Shown here: piece after piece, positions 10,913 to 22,542 of the stretch | Position numbering within the stretch: the stretch's first letter is position 1 | Layout: each line of letters begins with the position of its first letter | Origin: Dactylorhiza incarnata | Taxonomy: Eukaryota > Streptophyta > Magnoliopsida > Asparagales > Orchidaceae | NCBI GenBank assembly: GCA_033032865.1 | Contig: JAWHQI010000075.1 | Coordinates: 1-64,000, forward strand | Length of the DNA: 64,000 nt | Direction: 5' to 3' | The notes under the pieces: generated by a model | The model's database searches: none | Seen by the model: only the letters and a program-made list of their open reading frames with translations | What the model was told of the DNA's origin: nothing | Position numbers and translations under genes: made by a program

Positions 10913-12121
10913 CTAGCTTATAGGCCTATGAAAAGAAAAGTGCACAGGTAACTGTTCTAATATGCGCATCGGTAGCGGGTACCGATACGGAGACAGAGCA
11001 GTCACCCCTCTACCTAAATATAGATACCTGCTCCTCAAAGGTAGAGGGTAGAGAATGTAAGAAAAGGAGGAGGCCTGGTCCTCACTCATCTCACAAAACA
11101 CATCCTTGCCTAGCAAGGTATCGTCAACAGGGAGGCAGCAGGAGGAAAAGGCATTGGGTGGAGCATCCTCAACGGAGGGGGAATAAACCTCCTCACATGA
11201 GAGGATACTCTCATCATTGACTTGAGCATTATGCTCCAAGTCCTCCTGATGTACCTGTGAAGACTCAACCTGCACAGGCTCAGATGAAGAAAGGGGATCA
11301 AGAAATAAAGAAGACGAAGAACATAAATAAACATCAATCGGGGGAGTGATCCCGGTCTCACTCCCGACAGGATCCAAGGATAGATCTCTATCATCATCGT
11401 AAATATCATAGCGAGGGGAACTTGACAACTCAGGGGCTTCAGTGGTGGTTCGGACCTCCTCGTCCCATGAAGAAGGGCAAACCTCCTCATCAGAGAGAGT
11501 ATCCTCCTCATCCCACTGAGGTGCATCATCGTGTTCAAAGTATTCATTCTCCCCCTCAGGGAAAATGACATCCTCATCCCACTTTGGAGCACCCTCTGAG
11601 TCAGAAGCATCGCCCAGCTCCTTTACTTCGATAGGATCATAAAGAATATGTGTAGAAAAATCATGCAAAGAAACTGGAGGGACAAAAATATTCGGTTCCT
11701 CCGCAAAAAGATCTGCTAAAGCCTCCCCGATGGAAAGAATACTTTCCTCATCATACTCAGGTGCATCTAGGAGCTCCCATTCCTCTCCTTGTTGGCTAAC
11801 AGATGAGTGATCATCATCACTGAGAGTGAAGCCATAAACAGGGAGTGAGGAGTCCGTGCACGAGACAAGCTCAGGGGTAGAGGGCACAATTGCCTCCATG
11901 GGTAAAGAATGAGCGATAGGGACAATGTTGTCCTGAGTGGAGGGGTGGCGGTCAGGCTTGAAAAGACTAGGACAGTCCTTCAATTCATGACCCTCTCCTC
12001 GACACAACAAGCAAACAATGTTCCTACACTGCCTAGCATTCAACTCATTCATTTGGTCTATATAATAAACCATCTTATCATTAAAGCCAGGTGAAATATC
12101 CCATGACGACATATTTGACAA
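10913..12121 (-). CDS. Element G ORF: acidic gag-like protein with one CCHC knuckle
   Basis: An intact 402-codon frame, the only long one in G. Residues 37-50 read CLLCRGEGHELKDC, a CX2CX4HX4C zinc knuckle of nucleocapsid type (DNA 11972-12013). From about residue 110 the protein is strongly acidic and repeats a motif of the form (A)PxWDEE or APEYDEES at least four times. The C-terminus turns basic and Tyr/Pro-rich. I see no capsid homology region, protease or polymerase. Start: first Met about 220 bases after the primer site, with no competing upstream Met in frame noted. The knuckle suggests RNA binding and packaging; the acidic repeats have no function I can name. Calling it gag-like rests on the knuckle and its position. 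Confidence 0.75.
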   Translation of the reverse strand: MSNMSSWDISPGFNDKMVYYIDQMNELNARQCRNIVCLLCRGEGHELKDCPSLFKPDRHPSTQDNIVPIAHSLPMEAIVPSTPELVSCTDSSLPVYGFTLSDDDHSSVSQQGEEWELLDAPEYDEESILSIGEALADLFAEEPNIFVPPVSLHDFSTHILYDPIEVKELGDASDSEGAPKWDEDVIFPEGENEYFEHDDAPQWDEEDTLSDEEVCPSSWDEEVRTTTEAPELSSSPRYDIYDDDRDLSLDPVGSETGITPPIDVYLCSSSSLFLDPLSSSEPVQVESSQVHQEDLEHNAQVNDESILSCEEVYSPSVEDAPPNAFSSCCLPVDDTLLGKDVFCEMSEDQASSFSYILYPLPLRSRYLYLGRGVTALSPYRYPLPMRILEQLPVHFSFHRPIS

Positions 12122-12345
12122 TTAAAGCAGATATAACGAGACTGAAATTCTTTGCAAGAAAATTTACACAAACTAATAAAACTTCTTGGATTAGACTTGC
12201 CTAAAACTATAAAAATAAGAGGGAAAGAAATAAAAACAAGCAGTAAATAAGTAAAAAGCAAACAAAAATTAAAAAGGCGGCTATACACACTGGAAGAACT
12301 ACTATCTCTCGGCTCTCCCTCTCAAGAAAACTCACACGACTGTGT

Positions 12346-12363
12346 TCCCCGACAACGGCGCCA
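12346..12363 (-). other. Element G primer binding site (Tat/Athila type)
   Basis: The minus strand reads TGGCGCCGTTGTCGGGGA six bases inside the 5' LTR. Apart from one base this is the site widely used by plant Tat, Ogre and Athila elements. It is the main ground for the lineage call. The leader from here to the ORF (12122-12345) holds nothing else I recognise. Confidence 0.9.
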
Positions 12364-12369
12364 AAAACT

Positions 12370-14025
12370 TGATGCGATGATTCGGCAAGTGCACCGGTCG
12401 CGCAAGTAATAATAATGGGGAAAATCCCCGAGTGTCGGTCTCTTGAGGAACACAGTAAGGTGGAGTTAGGTTTCGAGGAAGGACTTGAGATTGAAGTCCT
12501 TGAGTCGGATGGAATGCGGAAACGAGGTGATTTGGCTTTTGGAAAATAAAAGAAAACAACTATAACTACTCCTATGCAATGCCGCTATGCAGTGCTTCGC
12601 TTGGCGGGATGGATGACTACGTAGGCCTTGAACGCGCTACTTCGTAAGGGCGGATGGACGAGTAGGCAAACGGATCGAACTATGCAGGCCTTGAGCGCGT
12701 TGCTTCGTTAGGCGGGATGGAATACACGGGCCGCTATGCCACGCTTCGGTAGGCGGATGGGCGAGTAAGCTAACGGAATGAGGGTCGCAAGCACCTCTTC
12801 GACAAGCACGCCACTAGCAATTGCTAGTGCGGCACCGGACGTGACGGCGGGATGGAGGATGGAATGGGGCGCACCTCAAGCACACAAATAAACAAAAAAG
12901 GGTATTTCGCATAGACATGAAATAACTTTAAATAGCAAGGTCTATAGTGTTCTTCATCAAAATACAAAAGATCTAACAATTACAACAATCAATAAGAAGA
13001 GAACAAGGCAAGAAATCGACCGAATCCGAAGTCTCGTTGTAGATTCACGGTTGGAATCGCCGGGTTGTCAATCCGCGTCCAAGCTCAGTCTGCAACTACG
13101 TCCGGGGTAGAGAGAGCTGTCACGACTCTCCAATGGACCCGTCTTCTTCGTGTCACGATCCGGTAGAGGTTGCAAACTTCCTCTTGCTTGATGGTAATGG
13201 CGGCTAGGTCTTCCTTTGGAGCTCTTGGATGAAGGAGGAGGCCGAGAGGAAACTCCGCCTCAAGATTGGCGTGAAGAGCAAGCCCGGAGCACCTCCATAT
13301 GGTGGGCGACGGTGGAGGGGCGAATCTGGACGGAACCGGGCGGAAAACGGCGGCTGAAATTCGGGATCAGACCTAAAATCGCGAGCAGGTCATTTTATAG
13401 GCGCTGGAATAAACAGTGCGCATGGTCATTGGCGCACGACCAGTGGTCGTGCGCACTAGAATCCGGTGATCGTGCGCTCTGCCTGGACGGAACCTGCAAA
13501 GACAGAAATTATAAAATAACATGTTCGCACGACCAGTGGCGCACGACCGGTGGTCGTGCGCACTATCGTAGGTGGTCGTGCGCACTGATTGAAACAGAAC
13601 TCAAGAAATTGATGATAAGCGCGCACGACCGGTGGTCGTGCGCACTAGCGTAGATGGTCGTGCGCACTGCATCAAATAGAACTCATGAAAAAAGTGTTAA
13701 GTGCACACGATCAGTGGCGCACGACCAGTGGTCGTGCGCAATAGAACCAGTGATCGTGCGCAGTGTTCCTGTGCAGAATTGCACCGGAAGCACCTGCACG
13801 ACTCCTGTTCTAGCGTACAACCACGAATCCAGCTACTGAAAGTGGCACCTAACAGTGCATGAAAACTACTAATGAAGATAAACATGAAAACACACCAAAA
13901 TGGGCCTAGAAGTGCACATAGCAAGTGATAACAAATATAAGCTAAAACAAGGCTAAAGTGCAGTGGAATGACTAGATAAACGGCCCAGATGAGTCCATAT
14001 ATGTGTATATAATCGGGACTCATCA
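12370..14025 (-). repeat. Element G 5' LTR
   Basis: The repeat is 1656 bases and about 99.5 percent identical to the left copy by eye, plus the 14-base gap. It holds the same TATA box (13393-13399), palindrome array (13415-13800) and terminal inverted repeat (13988-13996 with 14016-14024). It drives minus-strand transcription of G. Confidence 0.95.
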
Positions 14026-14030
14026 CATTG

Positions 14031-15469
14031 GCCGGCCGGGGCGGCGCTTAGGTGGCCGGGAAAACAAGGATGAAGGAGCTCCATGTGCAGTTAATCCTGG
14101 CCGTCGGCCAGAGGAAGAAGACAAATGGATGTCGTCCGTTTTGCTTCAAGATCTGTGCAAGATTTTCATATTAAATGGTTATGTTATATTGCTATTTCAT
14201 TTATTCGTCAATCTGATGTAGAAGAAATTCGTCGAACTCATAGTTGAATTCGTCGAACTGAACCCGGAGGTCGTCAAACGGAATTAATTCACCGAACTGA
14301 TAATTGAGTTCGTCGAGCTGACCCCGGAGTTCGTCGAACGGAATTAATTCGCTGAAGGAATTAATTCGTCGAACTGAATCTGGAGTTCATAGAACGGAGA
14401 GGTAATTTGCTGAACTGGCAGGAGAATGGATTTCGTTGAACTAAGGCACATTGTTCGTCGAACGCGGAACAGATTTCGTCGAACGCACGCAGATCGGATT
14501 TTGTTGAACTGAGGCACGGCGTCCATTGAACGCAGAAGAGTTTTCATCGAACGAAGATTGGATTTCGTCGAACGCACTGAAGCACAGCGTTCGTCGAATG
14601 CAGAACAGAGTTCGTCGAATGCAGGTCGGATTTCGTCGAACGCAGAGACTTGTTCCAACACATTTTGTCATACTTCCTGCACTAGTTCAAATTAATTATT
14701 AAAAAATACTAGAACCCCTGAAATGAAAAGGTGCTCAACTCCAAAGTTGTAGCCCTTGGAGAATAGTTTATTTTAAAATTAATTTCACCCCAAAAGGAGT
14801 TATGTAGCTTCCTGTAGGTCCATTTTGATGGGACTGGTCCCTAGTGTAGGACAACCACCATTTCTTGAATAACTTTTGATTAAGTTATGGGATAGACTTG
14901 AAAATTGAAAACTAGGCTATCTACACCTACTCACACATCATATCCAAAAACTGGAATTTTAGGAGAACTTTTTCTATGGTTTTTGTAATAATTTCATAAA
15001 ATAAATATTAATTAATTTGTGGGTCAAATGACCTCCAATGCCCTCCAAATTTTGGTTGGTACTTTTTAGGGTTATCACATAACCCTGGTAAAAATCTCAG
15101 CCCAATTAGGACTGATTTGGTTGGGTAGTTTGTCAACCCAAAATAGGTCAAATTGGGTCAAAGTTAGGGCATGGTGTTTATCTTGGGGTATGGTGGTCAG
15201 AACTCATCACCATGAGTTGAAACCTTGGCCACTGGCTTAGGATCACCTAAAACACCGTCATGAGTAAGATGGGGTGGTGTAGAGGTGGATATGCCTTAGA
15301 ACCCTAGTCTTACCCCTTGGGGTGCATATAGAGCTTTGTGAAGGACATGTGGTCAAAAGCTATAGAATGGCCATGGAACCTAGGAGATATGTTCATGGGA
15401 TGTATTTATGCCCTAGGGAATTTTGAGAGAATTTTAGGAGAAATTATTCCCCCTAAATTAGGTCATAAC
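14031..15469 (+). mobile_element. LTR F fragment 2
   Basis: After the CATTG duplication the sequence resumes GCCGGCCGGGG and follows 52922-53890 of the element E LTR. Shared landmarks are GGTGGCCGGGAAA, CAAGATCTGTGCAAG, CCAAAGTTGTAG, GGACTGGTC and CTAGGGTTA-type stretches. Compared with E it has an extra block of about 430 bases (14223-14650). It ends at ATAAC (15465-15469), the left target duplication of B. Confidence 0.88.
14223..14650. repeat. GTCGAAC word array inside LTR F
   Basis: About twenty copies of a TTCGTCGAACG-like word, spaced roughly 20-40 bases, many exact and others one base off (TTCATCGAACG, TTTGTTGAAC). The homologous point of the E LTR (about 53060-53075) has no such block. 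The ORFs that run across it are by-products of the repeat. Confidence 0.9.
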
Positions 15470-17043
15470 TGTTGGATCTGTAGGCGCCCTTAGAGGGGGG
15501 GGGGGGGTGAATAAGGGTTTTAAAAACTTTAAACTTTAACAGAAAACTTTTGATATTTTGGTCGCAGTTAAATCAAAAGTAAAGAGATAATGAAATTATA
15601 AATGAAATCAATTTTATTAAACAAGAAAAGACATGATTATCATTTATTAAATTGATTACAAAATCTGATTTCAATGACGCTAGAAATCGAAGCGAATAAT
15701 ATGAAAAACCTTTTTGTTTTCTATACTGACTCGTATCCCCACGAACCGGTTGGCTTTAGCCGATCTCTCCCCAGATACGGCCTCAAGCCGCTCTAGCCAA
15801 TCTATCACCAGAAAGGCCTCGAGCACCCCCAAGATCTACTCCCTAGACCCAGTCGCCGTGTGGCGATTTTCCTCCCTAAGTCCAACATAAACCTAGTCGC
15901 CGTATGGCGAATTCCCCTAGTCCCCGCAAGGCCCTAGTCGCCGTGTGGCGAGTTCCTCTACCGAACAAAAGATATAAAGGTTACCATTTGAAAGTAAAAC
16001 AAAACACAAACTAAAAACTCCCTCAAAAGAAGAACATGATGTCGATGTAGATGCGATCGTATTGGTCTTCAAGTTCTTTGCGTTCACGAACGTTGACGGA
16101 GTTCTTTGGGCTGCTTGGAGAAGGCTCTCATGAGTGCTCTGAAACTATGGCTCCAATTCCTTCTGTATCAGCAAGCAACAACGGAGAAGGCACGCATTGT
16201 TTTATAGAATCAATCACTACCGCCCCGCGGTATCCACATTAGTCAATGAAGCACACAGATCTTGGTAGTTTAGGCAACATTTTGAGCGTCAAACACTAGC
16301 GGGCCGCGATAACGCTAACGCCCCGCGATAGCGAGATATCCTTCCTTCAGCCACTATCTCATTACAAATCTGCTCCTCAATCAACTGCAGACGGGAAGTT
16401 TCCAAAAGCTACTGTCGAGCGTTAGACTTAACGCGGCGCGATGGTACTTGCCAAAATAGCGTCCCGTCGACATTCCTTTTTCTCCATTGTTTCCTTCTCG
16501 ACAATTGTTTCCATTTATGCTAGTGCCAACGATAGTGCTAACGCTCTGCGGTAGAGCATATTTCTTTTCGTCGGGCGCATCTTTGTCGAACCGGCCTTAT
16601 ATTTCGTCGATCGAATTTTTGTCAAACGGGATTCGGCTTTCGTCGATCGCAAATTCGTTGAGCATAGCTTTCATTTCGTTGAACGAACACTAGCTCCAGT
16701 GGTAGTACTAACGCATCGCGGTAAGACATACATTTTGTCGAGCGCCGTGGTAGAACATGCAGATCGTCGAATGGAGCTCTCAGTTCGTCGAACGGAGCTC
16801 TCAGTTCGTCGAATGGAGCTTTCATTTTGTCGAACACCAGTTTCCTTCTCAATGGTTTCCTTCTCGGCGGTTTGTTAGCACCAACAGTAGTCTTAATGCT
16901 ACGCGGTAGTAACAACAAAAACACATTTACATGGATATTTGAAAGCACTGAATCCTGCATACTATAAACACAAAACAAGTATGATCAAATACAATAGGAT
17001 TTGTTATTGTCAAATCAAGAGATGCGGAAAGCATGTTCCAACA
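15470..17043 (-). repeat. Element B 3' LTR
   Basis: The LTR is 1574 bases with TG...CA ends (minus: TGTTGGAACATGC ... GATCCAACA). On the plus strand it has a run of 13 G near 15495, a TATA box at 16200-16206 (minus) and mixed arrays of TACCGCG/GCGGTA and GTCGAAC words between 16220 and 16915. It is visibly more diverged from its partner than the LTRs of G are. Confidence 0.92.
16220..16915. repeat. Mixed CpG word array in LTR B (3' copy)
   Basis: Two kinds of word alternate. One is a CGCGGTA / TACCGC type (for example CTACCGCCCCGCGGTA at 16218-16234 and GCGATAACGCTAACGCCCCGCG near 16305). The other is TTCGTCGAACG (about ten copies from 16568 to 16840). The partner array is 23290-24000. Confidence 0.85.
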
Positions 17044-17270
17044 AACTCCCCCTTTTGATAATGACAAATCCCCTTAGAAAGAAATAATTCAATTGATAGG
17101 AATTTGTGTTTATAATAGAGATAAGCATGAAATTTAAGACATGGGCATATGCTACCCCTAAATGAATGCTCCCCCTGAGTGAATGCTCCACTACACCAAA
17201 ACTTCCTATGAACTTGGCTTCCTTAAAAACATGTTAATTTCTTTCAAATTAATTCTCCCCCTTTTGGTAT
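17044..17270 (-). other. Element B polypurine tract and extra tracts
   Basis: The minus strand reads CAAAAGGGGGAGTT directly before the 3' LTR. Further GGGGGAG or AGGGGTAG tracts follow at about 17153, 17170 and 17253. Multiple tracts of this sort in front of the 3' LTR are a known Sirevirus trait; C and D have the same layout. Confidence 0.82.
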
Positions 17271-18036
17271 TATTAAAAGAGGGTGGAGAGGTGGTCCAAC
17301 AAAAAGTGTGCAATAAATGTGTAGAGAGGGAATGATCATGACAAAGAGTGTAACGCTTAGGAAAAATACAATAGATAGGAGAGAAAAGAAAGGAATGTGA
17401 AGAATATTTCATAAAGAAACCACTTGTTGGGACAACGTATTCATGATCGAGCGTACAAGTATATAGTAAAGAGGTGGAAAGAATGACGAAATACTTTTTT
17501 GAAGTGAACATCTATATATGAATTATGAGGCATAGTAGATGATTAAGAATTTTAGACATAACAAAATAGATGTTGTAGCATTTTAAGTACACAAAATAAT
17601 TTCAGTTGTAACACAGCCACATACTAGTTTTGAAAGGTATGCAATACAGAGTTCTCATTGCGTAGCCGAAAAAAAAATGTAAGAATGATACAAGATATCA
17701 AGTCAAGATGGAAGAATACAAGGTTCTAAATTGAGAAAAACAAGTACACTTATACATTGTATTGATCATGCAAGGCTATCTAGTGCATTTACTTAAGAAT
17801 TTATAGAATACATGTAGATATGCAATAGACTCCAATTCTCATGAGTAGAAGGCTTACAAGTGATAATGATGTGTACAAAATAGTATTTTTGATAAAAGTA
17901 TACATATGAGTTAATCAAAACACATGACATGTATAATGGAATAAACACAATATTATGGAAAAATCATTTTTAGAGTTGCTTCTACCCACAAAGCTATATA
18001 AAATTTTCAATGCACATAGAAAAATAGTACAACTAC
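17271..18036 (-). other. Element B 3' noncoding region
   Basis: AT-rich sequence similar to 30400-31240 of C and 44270-45540 of D, with shared stretches such as CATGATCGAGCGT and TTATCTAGTGCATTT. No ORF is supported. Confidence 0.6.
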
Positions 18037-18260
18037 CAAGGTGCTCTGCACACACAATGCTTTTTAAAACTTATCAGGGTGCAAAGTAGTGCTTGGGGAA
18101 TCAAAATTATTATTTTGAATTTTATTTATTTGTGATTCGGGGTACAAGAAGAAGTAGTGTAAAAGGAAAATGTTTGCAACAAGGCACTTTACAATTCTCT
18201 CCAAGGTGCTCAACCACACAATGCTCATTAAGACTTGTCAGGAGGGTGAGTAGTGCTCGG
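18037..18260. other. Two copies of a 60-base hairpin module in B
   Basis: Copy 1 is 18037-18097, copy 2 is 18201-18260. Each starts CCAAGGTGCT, has a loop with ATGCTCATTAAGACTTATCAG-like sequence and ends GTAGTGCTYGG. CCAAG can pair with CTTGG. The inner stem differs between copies (CTGCAC/GTGCAA in copy 1, CTCAACC/GGTGAG in copy 2), yet both can pair. Confidence 0.65.
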
Positions 18261-19491
18261 TGGAGTTATCTTTGTCAATTATTCATTTGAATTTTTGCTT
18301 AACGACAAAGGTCTCCGAATTCACTTATATGTGTAAACAAATTTTTTTTGAAAAGACACGCTTCTTCAAAAAAATAGATGCATGAAAAAAGATTTTAACA
18401 TGTGATGAAGGTAAAATGAAGCATGCCTAACAATAATATGAAGCTGTTACACTACACAATCATGTAAGAGAAGATTAAATTCATATGTAGTTTATCAAAA
18501 AGTGTGAGTGAAAACAAAATCATTAGCAAATATAAGCCATTTACTCATACATAGAGACATGTTATGTACACGTGATTTCGATAATCAATTTCAAAGCACA
18601 CATAATATAATGATCAAGGCATGATACAAAAAAATGTTATTAAGATACTTGAAATAGAGAATGAAACATTCTATACTAAGCTTGGCAAGATAAACCATAT
18701 CATCCTTGAAACATAGAAAATTACACCAGTTTTTATAATTTTTAAGTTTTTAAAAAAATGAAACAAAGAAAAAAAATGTTTTTGATTGGTTTTTTTTCAA
18801 TTTTGTAGCTGGGTTTGACATAAAAACAAAGCATGTTTTGGTTGGATTTTGATTTGATTTACAGTTTTTTTTTAGTTTAGAATTTTTAAAAGAAAATAAC
18901 AGAAAATAAATGCATAAAGATAAATAAAAGAAAACAGCAAAAAGAAGGACAAAAAGCACGCTACAGCCAGGCAATAGAGTTACCGCGCCGCGGTAGCTGG
19001 CGTAAAATAAAAGGGATTGACCCGGTCAGATCTCATTTGGTCAAGGGTTTTGGATCTCTTTTTTTTCTTTCGACTTCCGCCGGCGATAGAAGTAGGTAAG
19101 GTTTTTCTCTTGTTGTTTTACTTTCTTTTATGGTTCAATTTAGTGATTCAAGCTAGGATCTAGTGGATTTGAAGGAATTTCATGGTGGTGTGATCATAGG
19201 AGGATGATTGACAACTTTTTCAAGTCATTTTGGTAGATCTATGAGATTTTGTTTGAGTATTCATGTTAGATGAGTTGAAATATCACAGATCTGGAATTTT
19301 TGAGATTTTCCAAAATGATTTGGAGGATTTTTGGTGGATTCAAAGGAGGAAGATGAATAGTAGTTTCGTCAGTTACCGCACGACGGTAGAATTTACCGCG
19401 CCGCGGTAACTCTCCTGTATCAATTTTGATGTAATCTCCTGTCCAGATTTTGATGTTTTTCCTTCAATTTTATTTTGGTTCAGATTTGATA
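18261..19491 (+). other. Element B region upstream of the antisense ORF, putative promoter and leader
   Basis: Contains two TACCGCGCCGCGGTA palindromes (18982-18996 and 19395-19409) and a diverged copy (TACCGCACGACGGTA, 19375-19389). On the plus strand AGGTAAGG near 19096 and TTTTGGTTCAG ending at 19483 look like the ends of a leader intron finishing eight bases before the ORF. The stretch 18700-18960 is an AT-rich run with no feature. Confidence 0.45.
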
Positions 19492-20575
19492 ATGGCTTCC
19501 TCTAGTGGTCGCGCTCGACGATCAAACGTAGATCGGAATCGAGAGGGTGGAACTATATTTCCCAGTATTGAGGATGCTACCATCAGAGCAATAACGGCGG
19601 GGGTAGAATTACCCGTTCATGCACATATATATGAATATTTAGCTGATGCAGGTGTTCTCTCAGCGATCATAGATGATATCTTTTCTTCAGTTTTAGTAAG
19701 GGAATTTTATATGAGATGGAGGATCTGGCTCAGACTTATCTCCAAGGAGGAGTACGTTCCTATGTTCAAGGTCATAAGGTAGTAATAACTCATGAAGATT
19801 TACGTGAGGAGTTTGGCCTTGAGTGGAGTAGTAATCTCTTGGATATTGTAGAGAGGTTTCGAACACTTCGGAACTGGGCTCGAATAAATGAAGTGTTGCA
19901 TGGTCAAGAAGGTGTGGAGTATTTGATTTCATCGGTTACAACACTAACTCCTGACGCATACATTATCCAAGAGATCCTATAACGTACGATCATGATAAAG
20001 GGGGAGATACAAGGATGATCACATCACAGTTGAGTATGGTCACTTACCAAAATTTAGAAAAAATTAAGTTTGATATGGCAGATCTCCTATTATCAATGAT
20101 CCGATATACATATAAATTGAAAGATCCATGGCCACAGCGAATGAATATCTTCCGTTGGGAGGAATAATTCAACGAATTGTATACAAGAAATGGCGGTCTC
20201 TCAATAGGGAAGTTTATCATCTTGATTGTCGTCCAGCCAGATTATCTACCCTGTCTATTCATCCTCCACATCAAGAAAGGGGTCCATCTCCACAACCTCC
20301 AGTTCTATGAGGTGGGTCAGTGAGAGAGACCCAGCGATAACTACAGGAGCTAGCGGAGCAGGGAGCGGATATCAATAGGAAGGTGACAAGAATGTCGAAA
20401 AAGATATCCAGTATTGAGAAGATGGTACGGAAGATAATGGTGGCACTTAAATTAACTCCATCACCGCCTAGAGAGGAGAGTCCAGAAGTGGATCAGACAC
20501 GATGATCGGTTCGTCGGAGACGTCGTGGAGGTGATGAAGGAGAAAGCAGCAGTATGGGGGCTGGAGAGTAGGAGA
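19492..20575 (+). pseudogene. Antisense ORF of element B (putative plant transposon protein-like)
   Basis: Lies opposite to the element's own sense. The first frame starts MASSSGRARRSN and runs to LVREFYMRW. A frameshift near 19715-19780 moves it to a second frame with GGVRSYVQGHKVVITHEDLRE, LDIVERFRTLRNW and LISSVTTLTPDA. Further pieces (NEYLPLGGIIQRIV at 20140, MSKKISSIEKMVRKIM at 20395, a RRRRRGGDE tail) match the antisense ORF of C in order and spacing. The VREFY...VQG.KV..T...LRE pattern resembles the putative plant transposon protein domain (PF20167-like) found in extra ORFs of other plant LTR elements; this is from memory of the family. The copy is broken by stops and frameshifts. Intact length would be about 350 residues. 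Confidence 0.7.
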
Positions 20576-21053
20576 ATGAATTTTATTTTCATTTTTGTAA
20601 TTAATGCAGGTTTTCAGAGACAACAAAATAGACTGCTGTTAATACCGTGTGACGCTAGTTCTAGCGTTGGCGTTATTATCAGCATACTATCTGGGTTTAT
20701 CAATTTTTTTCAGTTCGGACTAATTTCTAGCTTTGTTTAAGTGTTCTTTTCTGCTTATCTTGCTGAAATAGTTTAAAAATCTCCTGCATGGTTATGAAAT
20801 TTTTTACTTTATAGTTTGATAATTATTCTAGTTTGTCTTGGCATTATCATGTGAAAAGTTAAATTATCATGTGACATTATCATAGCTATTTCAATTTAGT
20901 ATTAATGAATTTTGATTTAATTTGTGAAAAATATATCACAAGTTATATAACGTGATCTTATCATGATGGCTCAAAGTAACAAAAAACAAAAACAAAAAAG
21001 GAAATTAAGCATGTCATGAAGTAGAAAATTGATAGTTCATTTTAAATTGATTT
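20576..21053. other. Element B spacer between antisense ORF and gag
   Basis: AT-rich sequence with no ORF I support. At 20650-20672 it holds a GCTAGTTCTAGCGTTGGCGTTA word, a variant of the LTR-type CpG words, just past the end of the antisense ORF. Confidence 0.5.
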
Positions 21054-22507
21054 CTACTTCATGCAAATGATAAGATACAATTGAATGAGAGATTTAGGTA
21101 TCCAAAGAGGATCGGGTGTGGAGGTTCCTTTGGGTAACCAAATATATCGTGTTTGCTTTTGGGGAGATAGTGATGAATGAGCCCTTTTGAGTGGAGTTAG
21201 TGTTTCATCTTTAACTTTGGGCCTCCACTCAAACCTTGGACAAAAATTATTTTTAGTTTTCAAATTTCCATAATCATTTACTTGAATATTTGGATCAAAA
21301 TGATTTTTTGAATTTATAATTTGAAGGAAATTTGTTTGCATTTAATTTTAGGTTGAGAGAAACATGATTTTCTAAATAATGGTGATTTTGATTTTGATTT
21401 ACAAATCCTTTATGTTCCTTACTCCCATAATTAAACTTAGTTATGATGTTCATATTTATATTCAACTTATTTTTAGATATAGTTTGAAATTGTGAATTTG
21501 TATTTGCAATTTTCATAAGCAAGTTGATTTTGGATTTTAATTCATCATTCTTGATCTTTAAATTATGTCTTGCTTTATTATAAGCGATTGTGCTATTTTT
21601 ATGAGTGGAAACAATTGAATCAATATGATTTTGATAGTTATTTCTATATTCATCAAATGTTTCATCCATCTCTTTAATTTCAATTTTATAGTCTTTACAC
21701 TTAGCACAATCATTTTTCAAAGGTGAATTTTCTAAACATAATCTTTCATTTTGTTTTTTAATAAAAAGAAGTTCCTTTTCAAATTCCTTGCATTTTTCTT
21801 TTAAATCATTAAATTCTACACAAGATGTAATGTTTTCAACTAAGGATCCATGGGTAGAACTAGATAAATTAGAATTTGATTCTTCATTAATTTTGCCTTT
21901 AAAATTTATTTTCTAAGCGCAAATGTTTATTAGCATTTTTTAATTTCTTAATTTTTCGCTTTGTAGTTTGAAGCAATTGTAATGTAGAGATAGAAGTACA
22001 AAAAATGGAATCTGATTTCCTTACATTGCTTTCGGGAGAGGCACGATTTGAACATATCGTTTCTTTGACATCTTTTTGGCACTCCTCTTCCGAAGATAGT
22101 ATTTCTTCTTCTCTTTCACTTGATGTGCACTTCATGGATCCGTCATGAGAGGAGCATTCTTGAAGACTTGTGCAAGCTTGCATATTCTCCAGTTCTTGTG
22201 ATTATTCCATACCTGTAGAAGGAGAATCATAAGTATAAATAAGTTTCAAAATATTTTGATCTAACGCACAAAATAAACTATTCATAGATTTTGCATTTAA
22301 AACAATTTTGTTTCTAGTTAGTACGCTAGGTGGCTTTTCAATAGTAATATTCCAAACTTGTTCATCTAAGGCCTTAAGAAAATTTTTCATTAATATTTTC
22401 CACCCTTTATAATTTTTACCCATAAATAAAGGAGGCGATAATACTTTTTCATTTATATTAAAAATTTCTCCACTAGTAGAAGCGAGATCATGATCAAGAG
22501 ACATCAT
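21054..22507 (-). pseudogene. gag: Element B truncated gag (N-terminal domain plus coiled coil)
   Basis: Four adjoining minus frames form one gene with a stop and frameshifts. The N-terminus has PPLFMGKNYKGWKILMKNFL and VWNITIEKPP, typical of the DUF4219-like start of plant copia gag. After TGME the sequence jumps to an acidic serine-rich part, then a Lys/Glu/Asn-rich coiled coil (SLNLKLNANKF, IEIKEMDETFDEYRNNYQNH). It ends RYIWLPKG...PLWIPKSL and a stop, like the WVPK tail before Sirevirus protease. The capsid (UBN2) part and CCHC knuckle are missing, with the same join in C and D. A CAA-to-TAA type stop lies near 22201. Confidence 0.85.
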
Positions 22508-22542
22508 TATTCCCGGTTGTTAAGCCGATTTAGAATAACCTA

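Larger units (their letters stand above)
7510..14025 (-). mobile_element. Element G: non-autonomous Tat/Athila-type gypsy retrotransposon
   Basis: Two near-identical repeats (7510-9179 and 12370-14025) flank 3.2 kb. Both start TG and end CA in either reading. The target site CATTG is duplicated at 7505-7509 and 14026-14030. On the minus strand a primer site TGGCGCCGTTGTCGGGGA lies beside the right repeat and a polypurine tract beside the left, so the element reads right to left. The interior holds one long ORF with a CCHC knuckle but no protease, RT, RNase H or integrase. By eye I counted eight substitutions and one 14-base gap between the LTRs, so it inserted recently. It would need enzymes from a relative. 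Confidence 0.95.

Noticed and set aside
11110..11610. 166-codon minus ORF inside element G
   Set aside because: Another frame of the 402-codon acidic ORF; its Arg/Leu/Met-rich content is what a shifted acidic frame gives.
14223..14650. CRISPR-like look of regularly spaced short repeats (also 6751-6965)
   Set aside because: Repeats are 8-11 bases, degenerate and unevenly spaced, in a eukaryotic LTR with no cas genes.
14344..14671. Minus ORFs with repeated FDE / RRTK-like peptides
   Set aside because: Direct by-product of the GTCGAAC word array; no start context, no homolog in LTR E.
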